Shown here: positions 1 through 5,376 of the stretch, in pieces
Layout: each line of letters opens with the position of its first letter
How positions within the stretch are numbered: position 1 is the stretch's first letter
From: Acetatifactor sp.
Lineage (GTDB): Bacteria > Bacillota > Clostridia > Lachnospirales > Lachnospiraceae
DNA: 10,775 bases
Reading direction: 5' to 3'
Assembly (NCBI GenBank): GCA_016303085.1
Contig: JAEDMI010000077.1
Span: forward strand, 1 to 10,775
Position numbers and translations under genes: made by a program
The notes under the pieces: model-generated
What the model was told of the DNA's origin: nothing
The model's input: only the letters and a program-made list of their open reading frames with translations
The model's database searches: none

Positions 1-987
1 TCCGTTATGGAGATGAGCCATCGATCTAAGGCCTACGATACCATCATCAAGGAGGCTGAAGCCGACTTGAGAGAGCTGATGAATATTCCCGATCATTATA
101 AGGTCCTCTTCCTGCAGGGCGGAGCAAGCCAACAGTTTGCCATGATTCCCATGAACCTGATGAAGAATAAGGTGGCAGACTATATTGTAACAGGACAGTG
201 GGCTAAGAAGGCATATCAGGAGGCCTGCATCTACGGGAAGGCAAACAAGATTGCTTCCTCCGAGGATAAAACATTTTCCTACATACCGGACTGTTCCGAT
301 TTGCCCATCAGTGAAGATGCGGATTACGTATATATTTGTGAGAACAATACCATTTACGGAACGAAGTTCAAAACATTGCCCGACACAAAGGGAAAGCCTT
401 TGGTAGCGGATGTGTCAAGCTGTTTCCTGTCCGAACCCGTGGACGTAACAAAATACGGTGTCATCTACGGCGGTGTACAGAAAAATATCGGCCCTGCCGG
501 AGTGGTTATCGTGATTATCCGGGAGGATTTGATTACCGAGGATGTACTGCCGGGAACTCCTACAATGCTTCGCTACAAAATCCATGCGGACAATGATTCC
601 CTGTACAATACACCGCCTGCATATGGCATCTATATCTGCGGCAAGGTGTTTAAGTGGCTGAAAAAGCGCGGCGGACTTGAAGCAATGAAGGAATATAACG
701 AGAAGAAGGCAAAAATTCTCTATGATTATCTGGACGAGAGCAAGCTGTTTCAGGGAACAGTACGCAAGGAGGACCGCTCTTTGATGAATGTTCCTTTTGT
801 TACAGGAAACGAGGAACTGGATGCCAAATTTGTCAAGGAAGCGACAGCTGCAGGCTTTGTCAATCTGAAGGGTCACAGAACCGTGGGCGGTATGCGCGCA
901 AGTATCTACAACGCAATGCCTATTGAGGGTGTGGAAAAGCTGGTAGAGTTTATGAAAGCATTTGAAGCCGCAAATATGCCCGGCTGA
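1..987 (+). CDS. serC: Phosphoserine aminotransferase, 5' end outside the window
   Basis: This PLP enzyme converts 3-phosphohydroxypyruvate and glutamate to phosphoserine and 2-oxoglutarate, the second step of serine synthesis in the cytoplasm. The reading frame is open from base 1 and 328 residues are visible. Family members are about 360 long, so roughly 35 N-terminal residues are missing, and the ATG at position 7 is an internal Met rather than the start. Visible landmarks are GGAS (visible residues 40-43, cofactor phosphate binding), TGQW (64-67), the Asp in DVSS (137), the PLP lysine in QKNIGPAG (K161, matching E. coli K198) and the substrate-binding basic residues in GHRTVGGMRAS (H292, R293, R299; E. 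coli H328, R329, R335). All key residues are intact. serA follows after 49 bases, so the two genes probably form one transcript. Its promoter lies upstream of the window. Confidence 0.96.
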   Translation, partial: SVMEMSHRSKAYDTIIKEAEADLRELMNIPDHYKVLFLQGGASQQFAMIPMNLMKNKVADYIVTGQWAKKAYQEACIYGKANKIASSEDKTFSYIPDCSDLPISEDADYVYICENNTIYGTKFKTLPDTKGKPLVADVSSCFLSEPVDVTKYGVIYGGVQKNIGPAGVVIVIIREDLITEDVLPGTPTMLRYKIHADNDSLYNTPPAYGIYICGKVFKWLKKRGGLEAMKEYNEKKAKILYDYLDESKLFQGTVRKEDRSLMNVPFVTGNEELDAKFVKEATAAGFVNLKGHRTVGGMRASIYNAMPIEGVEKLVEFMKAFEAANMPG

Positions 988-1036
988 GCGCAGGTGATAA
1001 AAAGTCGTAGGGAAGAAGCCGGAAGGAGAAAACAGA

Positions 1037-2203
1037 ATGTATAAAATTAACTGCTTAAATCCCATTGCGGATGTGGGACTTAAAAATTTCAGCGAAAATT
1101 ACCAGATTACTGCCGATATCAATGAAGCTGAAGGTGTTTTGGTGAGAAGCGCCTCCATGCATGAGATGGAGATTCCGGAGAAGCTGCTTGCCGTAGCAAG
1201 AGCCGGAGCCGGTGTCAACAATATTCCTCTTGACAAATGTGCGGAAAAAGGCGTGGTAGTTTTTAATACACCCGGAGCCAACGCAAACGGTGTAAAAGAG
1301 CTTGTAATTGCGGGTATGCTGCTTGCGGCCCGTGATGTCATCGGTGGTATCGACTGGGTAAAGGCATCTGCAGACAATGCTGATATTGCAAAAGCTGCCG
1401 AGAAGGAGAAGAAGAATTTTGCCGGAACGGAAATTATGGGCAAGAAGCTGGGTGTCATCGGTCTTGGCGCCATCGGAGTCAAGGTAGCGAACGCTGCAGT
1501 TGCGTTGGGCATGGATGTGTACGGTTATGACCCTTATCTTTCCGTCAATGCGGCATGGAACCTGAGCCGTTCCGTAAAGCATGTGCTGAATGTAGACGAT
1601 ATCTATGCGGATTGTGATTACATCACAATCCATGTACCTCTTCTGGATTCCACAAAAGGTATGATTAACGCCGTATCCATCGCAAAGATGAAGGAGGGCG
1701 TGATTATTTTGAACTTTGCCAGGGATTTGCTGGCAAATGAAAAGGATGTGCTTGAGGGACTGAACTCCGGCAAGATTGCACGTTATGTGTCAGATTTCCC
1801 CAATCCCATAACCGCAGGACAGAAGGGATGTATTGTCATTCCTCATCTGGGTGCAAGTACGGAGGAATCCGAAGACAACTGTGCGGTGATGGCAGTGGAA
1901 GAGATGATGGATTACCTGGAGAACGGAAACATCCGCAACAGTGTAAACTATCCTGCCTGTGACATGGGAATCTGTACCAAAGCGGGACGTGTCGCTATTT
2001 TCCATAAGAATGTGGCAAACATGATTACCCAGTTTACCGCTGCGTTCGGTGGAAAGGGAATCAATATCAGCGATATGACAAATAAGTCCAGAGGAGAGGT
2101 GGCATACACCATGATTGATGTGGAGAGTACACCTACCGAGGAAATTATTGAAGCTCTGGAAAAAATTGATGGTGTATTCCGGGTTAGAATCGTAAAGAGA
2201 TAA
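1037..2203 (+). CDS. serA: D-3-phosphoglycerate dehydrogenase, short ACT-domain type
   Basis: This enzyme oxidises 3-phosphoglycerate with NAD+ to 3-phosphohydroxypyruvate, the first committed step of serine synthesis. The protein has 388 residues, the short form common in Clostridia and shorter than the E. coli enzyme. The order is substrate domain, inserted NAD-binding Rossmann domain with GLGAIG (G142, G144, G147), return to the substrate domain, then a C-terminal ACT-like domain from about residue 315 (VANMITQF to VRIVKR), which in this family usually senses serine. Arg229 (NFARD) and His270 (PHLGAST) match the catalytic Arg and His. I do not find the expected Glu between them, since the segment reads SDFPNPITAGQKG. 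The start is set by GGAAGGAG at 1021-1028, 8 bases from ATG. The gene follows serC closely and ends at a strong terminator. Confidence 0.95.
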   Translation: MYKINCLNPIADVGLKNFSENYQITADINEAEGVLVRSASMHEMEIPEKLLAVARAGAGVNNIPLDKCAEKGVVVFNTPGANANGVKELVIAGMLLAARDVIGGIDWVKASADNADIAKAAEKEKKNFAGTEIMGKKLGVIGLGAIGVKVANAAVALGMDVYGYDPYLSVNAAWNLSRSVKHVLNVDDIYADCDYITIHVPLLDSTKGMINAVSIAKMKEGVIILNFARDLLANEKDVLEGLNSGKIARYVSDFPNPITAGQKGCIVIPHLGASTEESEDNCAVMAVEEMMDYLENGNIRNSVNYPACDMGICTKAGRVAIFHKNVANMITQFTAAFGGKGINISDMTNKSRGEVAYTMIDVESTPTEEIIEALEKIDGVFRVRIVKR

Positions 2204-2215
2204 AAAGACAGGGAG

Positions 2216-2269
2216 AAAGCCCCTCTGAATTCCGCAATCTGTAGTGTACGGAAGCAGAGGGGCTTTTTT
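2216..2269 (+). terminator. Rho-independent terminator of the serC-serA transcript
   Basis: AAAGCCCCTCTG (2216-2227) pairs perfectly with CAGAGGGGCTTT (2255-2266), and TTCCG/CGGAA (2230-2234 with 2249-2253) extends the stem inward. The stem runs into a T-tract ending at 2269. It lies 13 bases after the serA stop and separates serA from everything downstream. It also sits 25 bases past the stop of the convergent reverse-strand gene, but in that direction only TTTCTCCC follows, so it would be a weaker terminator there. Confidence 0.92.
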
Positions 2270-2293
2270 ATGCAGTCTGCAAAATGGACTATC

Positions 2294-2578
2294 CTAACGA
2301 AACAGAAGAGGCATTCCGCCATCGATACCGTCGTTAATATCCTGAAGGCTTTCTTCCAGTTTTTTGTTAGTGGCGCAGGAAGCTTCGCTCTGGAGATCCA
2401 TGTATAGGATGAACATGTCTTCCAGACTTATTCCCTTTTCTTGTGCGATTTCTGTCATGACAGGTTTTAATGTTTCCAACTGTGTTGAGACGGGAACTTT
2501 CTGGGGGTCAATCTCACCCAGCGCATGTTCTGCGTACGCATTTATTCTTGCCAGAAGCTGTCTGTTTTCTTCGGTCAT
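2294..2578 (-). CDS. Small acidic, probably helical protein of unknown function
   Basis: I do not recognise this 94-residue protein. It begins MTEENRQLLARINAYAEHA and ends GGMPLLFR. It is rich in Glu, Asp and Leu, has a single Cys (in EASCATNKK), and shows no signal peptide or membrane segment, so it is probably a small cytoplasmic helical protein. The frame extends upstream to another ATG at 2623, but I chose the ATG at 2576-2578 because AGAAAGGA (reverse complement of 2589-2596) lies about 10 bases before it. It is the only reverse-strand gene here, convergent with serA and divergent from the TIR-domain gene, with 93 bases between the two starts. Normal codon composition and a ribosome binding site support a real gene. 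Whether it works with the TIR protein is unknown. Confidence 0.7.
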   Translation of the reverse strand: MTEENRQLLARINAYAEHALGEIDPQKVPVSTQLETLKPVMTEIAQEKGISLEDMFILYMDLQSEASCATNKKLEESLQDINDGIDGGMPLLFR

Positions 2579-2671
2579 ATTTTTCAAATCCTTTCTGTTC
2601 AACATATTAAATTTATGATACAATAATTCTGAAAAGATGAAAAGTGAAAATTTTGTAAAAGAAGGTTACGG
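2579..2671. promoter_or_regulatory. Divergent intergenic region, probable promoters for both flanking genes
   Basis: This 93-base AT-rich stretch separates the starts of the reverse-strand small gene and the forward TIR gene, so each needs a promoter here or nearby. On the + strand, TATGAT (2614-2619) and the overlapping TACAAT (2619-2624) are plausible -10 elements, but neither has a good -35 element: the best is TGTTCA at 2596-2601, matching three of six consensus bases. On the - strand I see AT-rich -10-like words but no convincing pair. The ribosome binding site of the TIR gene is AGAAGG at 2660-2665, 6 bases before its ATG. The region is supported mainly by gene arrangement. Confidence 0.35.
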
Positions 2672-4030
2672 ATGCATATTTTTATATCACATTCTTCACG
2701 GGATGCGGAATTCGCGGATTCCGTGTGCCGATTGTTGGAAGGCAGCGGACATAATTGTTTTATTGCCCCAAAAGATATCAGACCCGGCCGGGAGTATGCC
2801 GAGGTAATTATAGACGGAATTACAGGAGCCGACATCATGCTTCTCCTGTTGTCAGAAGAATCAAACCGTTCACAGCATGTATTTCGGGAAGTGGAGAGAG
2901 CTGTGAGCAGCCACGTGCCCATCGTAGTCTATAAGATGGAAGAGGTTGAACTCACAAAGTCCTTATCTTATTTTTTGATGGTAAATCAATGGATTGACGG
3001 GACAAAAGACAGGGATTTAGACAGAATCCTGGAAGTGATTAACGGTCAGGCGGCAGGGAGAGGAAGAATTCAAAAAAAGGAACAGAATACTTCGGAGGAC
3101 AGAAGTAGGAAAAAGAAGACAATTTTATTTTTTGCGTTTTTCATAGGATGTGTTTTGTTGATGTCGGCATCTTTCGCCATATGGCAGGGAATGCATAGAA
3201 AAAATGAAGCGGACAGAAAAGAAGAACAAAGTGCGGAAGAGTTTGTACCGGGAGATAAGGTGACACTCGGAACTTATGAGGGAGAGCCTATAGAATGGCT
3301 GGTTCTTCATTTGTCGGAGGATAAGTTACAGGCAATTCTGATTTCCGAAAAGATAATCACCATGAAGTGTTTTGATGCGGCGGAGAGCGGTACATATAAT
3401 TCCTACAAAGGAACGGATTATTGGAAAACGACGCCGAAACCTTCTGTCGCAGCGTTCGCGCGGGGAAGTAATCTTTGGGCCGACGCAAATATAAGAACTT
3501 GGCTGAACAGCGAAAAACATATAGTGCTCTATGGGGATAAGGCTCCGGATTCCGGTGCCATGTCCGAAAAAAAGAACGGATACAGTACGGAACCCGGATT
3601 TTTATGTAATTTTTCGAAAGAGGAAAGAGCGGTTCTGCGGGAAAAGTCTATTTTTACCGTGGGAAATATTTTGACGGATTCTTACGGTATCAATACGGAA
3701 GACAGGGTGTTTCTGCTGTCGGAGGAAGAGTTGGTCTGGTTTGGGGAGGCGGATATCAGTATATATGCCGTGCCTACGGAAGCGGCTGTAACTCAGGATA
3801 AGACTAAATGGTATGAAGCGTATTCGCTTTCCTTTGGCTTGGAGGAATATATCTGGCTTTTGAGAGATCCGTGGGAGGACTCGGCCAGCGCCTGCAAGGC
3901 TGTGTCAAACGGTTACGGAGGAGAAAAACTGATAAGTGTAGAAGCAGGTGCCGAAGGCTTTGGTATCAGACCGGCAATCTGTGTGGATTGCAGGGCGCTT
4001 TCGGAGCTGCTTGGCAGCGAAAACAGATAG
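2672..4030 (+). CDS. Single-pass membrane protein: cytoplasmic TIR domain, external DUF6273 domain
   Basis: The protein has 452 residues. Residues 1-125 are a TIR_2-type domain: the opening MHIFISHSSRD strand, a BB-loop-like APKDIRPGREYAE (32-44), the strand IMLLLLSEES (55-64), then SQHVFREVERA, where E73 aligns with the catalytic Glu of NAD+-cleaving TIR domains. The Trp that usually stands four residues before that Glu is His69. A basic linker (RSRKKK, 144-149) precedes one membrane helix (about 150-171), which predicts the N-terminus inside. Residues 192-452 resemble DUF6273: GDKVTLGTYEGEPIEWLVL, ISEKI, IRTWLN, DRVFLLSEEE, YIWLLRDP and GIRPAICVD. That part would lie outside the cell. NADase activity is a family property and is not shown here. 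The start follows AGAAGG by 6 bases. DUF1015 follows after 19 bases, so the two are probably co-transcribed. A possible frameshift site lies at codons 134-136. Confidence 0.85.
   Translation: MHIFISHSSRDAEFADSVCRLLEGSGHNCFIAPKDIRPGREYAEVIIDGITGADIMLLLLSEESNRSQHVFREVERAVSSHVPIVVYKMEEVELTKSLSYFLMVNQWIDGTKDRDLDRILEVINGQAAGRGRIQKKEQNTSEDRSRKKKTILFFAFFIGCVLLMSASFAIWQGMHRKNEADRKEEQSAEEFVPGDKVTLGTYEGEPIEWLVLHLSEDKLQAILISEKIITMKCFDAAESGTYNSYKGTDYWKTTPKPSVAAFARGSNLWADANIRTWLNSEKHIVLYGDKAPDSGAMSEKKNGYSTEPGFLCNFSKEERAVLREKSIFTVGNILTDSYGINTEDRVFLLSEEELVWFGEADISIYAVPTEAAVTQDKTKWYEAYSLSFGLEEYIWLLRDPWEDSASACKAVSNGYGGEKLISVEAGAEGFGIRPAICVDCRALSELLGSENR
3055..3107 (+). other. Putative -1 programmed ribosomal frameshift signal inside the TIR gene
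   Basis: Three parts lie in order. AGGGAG (3055-3060), continuing as AGGA (3061-3064), is a Shine-Dalgarno-like sequence. The heptamer A_AAA_AAG (3073-3079) is in the correct phase of the reading frame, covering the end of Gln134 and Lys135-Lys136. Then TACTTC (3088-3093) can pair with GAAGTA (3102-3107) around an 8-base loop, 8 bases after the heptamer. This matches the layout of the E. coli dnaX frameshift site, which uses the same heptamer and an upstream AGGGAG. A -1 shift would add nine residues (GTEYFGGQK) and stop at TAG 3106-3108. The product would be a TIR-only protein of about 145 residues without membrane helix or DUF6273. The stem is short and AT-rich, and AAA-AAG lysine pairs are common, so chance is a real alternative. 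Confidence 0.4.
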
Positions 4031-4049
4031 AAGACAGGAGGAGCGGCTT

Positions 4050-5285
4050 ATGGCAGAAATCAGACCTTTTGCGGCATATCGTCCGGCACCCGGTTCGGAG
4101 AAAAAAATTGCGGCATTGCCCTATGATGTGTACAACCGAAGCGAGGCGTGTGAGGAAGTACGTAAGAATCCGGAGTCTTTTCTTTCCATCGACAGAGCGG
4201 AGACAGGCTTTGACGACAGTGTGGATACCTATTCACCTGAGGTTTATGAGCGTGCGGCGAATCTTCTTCGGAAGTGGATTACAGAGGGCAGATTTGTAAA
4301 AGATGAAAAACCATGCTATTATCTCTATGAACAGGTCATGGGCGAAAGAAGCCAGACGGGAATTGTAGCATGTGCTTCCATTGACGACTACCTGAACAAT
4401 GTGATAAAAAAGCATGAGAATACAAGGGCAGACAAGGAGCTTGACAGGATTCACCATGTAGATGCCTGCAATATGCAGACGGGACCCATTTTTCTGGCAT
4501 ATCGTGGGAATGCGGTATTGAAGGGTATCATAGAAACGGTAAAGGAAGAGAACCCGGTCTGCAGCTTTACATCCGGAGACGGTATCGGACATCGTGTGTG
4601 GGTGATAGAAGATGAGGAGATGATTTCTATCATTTATGAGGAGTTCTCCCGAATTCCGGCAATCTACATTGCGGACGGACATCACCGCTGTGCATCTGCG
4701 GTAAAGGTGGGACTGAAACGGCGGGAGAAGCATCCCGGATGTACAGGGGAAGAGGAATTTAACTATTTCCTTTCCGTACTGTTTCAGGATGAAGAACTGC
4801 ATATCATGGATTACAACAGAGTTGTAAAGGATTTAAACGGTCTGACCGTAGAAGAGTTTCTGGAAAAGTTAAGCAAAAACTTTACGGTGACAAGAATCGG
4901 CTCGGGGGCATTTCAGCCAAAAGAAAAGGGAACTTTTGGAATGTATCTGGAGGATGTATGGTACAAACTCACTGCTTCCGGGGAAATACGCTCGGAGGAT
5001 GCGGTGAAGGGGCTGGATGTTTCTCTGTTGCAGGATTATTTGCTGGAGCCGGTGCTTGGAATCAGTGACCCGAAGACAGACAGCCGGATTGATTTTGTGG
5101 GGGGAATCAGGGGGCTGAAGGAGCTTGAGAGAAGAGTACATACCGATATGAAGGTGGCTTTTTCCATGTATCCCACATCTATGAGGGAATTGGAGAATGT
5201 GGCGGATGAGGGGATGCTGATGCCGCCCAAGTCCACATGGTTTGAACCAAAACTTAGAAGCGGACTTTTTCTGCATGAATTGTAA
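4050..5285 (+). CDS. DUF1015 family protein, probably linked to serine metabolism
   Basis: This is a 411-residue protein of the DUF1015 family, about the usual length. Landmarks are IRPFAAYRP at the N-terminus, PYDV (24-27), the FLSIDRAE segment (44-51), KHENTRADKELDR (121-133), ADGHHRCASA (208-217) and the C-terminal MPPKSTWFEPKLRSGLFLH. No signal peptide or membrane segment is seen, so it should be cytoplasmic. The family has no function I can state with certainty. I recall it commonly beside serC and serA, and the DGHHR motif resembles that of ParB/SerK-type free serine kinases, so a role between serine and phosphoserine is a reasonable inference. The frame is open further upstream, but the ATG at 4050 has AGGAGG (4036-4041) 8 bases before it and yields the family's normal N-terminus. 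It probably shares a transcript with the TIR gene. Confidence 0.9.
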   Translation: MAEIRPFAAYRPAPGSEKKIAALPYDVYNRSEACEEVRKNPESFLSIDRAETGFDDSVDTYSPEVYERAANLLRKWITEGRFVKDEKPCYYLYEQVMGERSQTGIVACASIDDYLNNVIKKHENTRADKELDRIHHVDACNMQTGPIFLAYRGNAVLKGIIETVKEENPVCSFTSGDGIGHRVWVIEDEEMISIIYEEFSRIPAIYIADGHHRCASAVKVGLKRREKHPGCTGEEEFNYFLSVLFQDEELHIMDYNRVVKDLNGLTVEEFLEKLSKNFTVTRIGSGAFQPKEKGTFGMYLEDVWYKLTASGEIRSEDAVKGLDVSLLQDYLLEPVLGISDPKTDSRIDFVGGIRGLKELERRVHTDMKVAFSMYPTSMRELENVADEGMLMPPKSTWFEPKLRSGLFLHEL

Positions 5286-5289
5286 AATA

Positions 5290-5321
5290 TTCAGCAAGGT
5301 GTATTTCGTGGATATGCTGAA
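5290..5321 (+). other. Inverted repeat just after the DUF1015 stop
   Basis: TTCAGCA (5290-5296) pairs perfectly with TGCTGAA (5315-5321) around an 18-base loop, starting 5 bases after the DUF1015 stop codon. No T-tract follows, so it does not look like an intrinsic terminator. It could be an mRNA-stabilising hairpin, a protein-binding site or chance. The rest of the gap to glgB holds the glgB ribosome binding site, AGAAGG at 5363-5368, 8 bases from its ATG. I see no clear promoter. Confidence 0.3.
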
Positions 5322-5376
5322 GAGGTACATGCGGTACAGACCGGATATTGAGACAGAGGGAAAGAAGGGATAAAGT

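Noticed and set aside
415..1065. 216-codon - strand frame across the serC end and serA start
   Set aside because: It lies antisense to well-identified serC and serA sequence and shows no family resemblance.
3567..3574. Second in-phase A_AAA_AAG heptamer in the TIR gene
   Set aside because: It has no Shine-Dalgarno-like sequence upstream and lies inside the DUF6273 domain, so it looks like an ordinary Glu-Lys-Lys codon run.
2672..4030. A complete known anti-phage system such as Thoeris around the TIR gene
   Set aside because: No ThsA-like NADase effector, STALD protein, Argonaute or nuclease lies nearby; the neighbours are metabolic genes and one small unknown.
3948..4049. Upstream extension of DUF1015 to an ATG at 3948
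   Set aside because: The extension overlaps the TIR gene out of frame, while the ATG at 4050 has AGGAGG at ideal spacing and gives the family N-terminus.
3871..4299. Forward frame overlapping the end of the TIR gene and start of DUF1015
   Set aside because: Very Arg-rich out-of-frame translation of two supported genes, with no ribosome binding site.
4233..4802. 189-codon - strand frame inside DUF1015
   Set aside because: Antisense shadow of a gene with clear family motifs; composition is unlike its neighbours.
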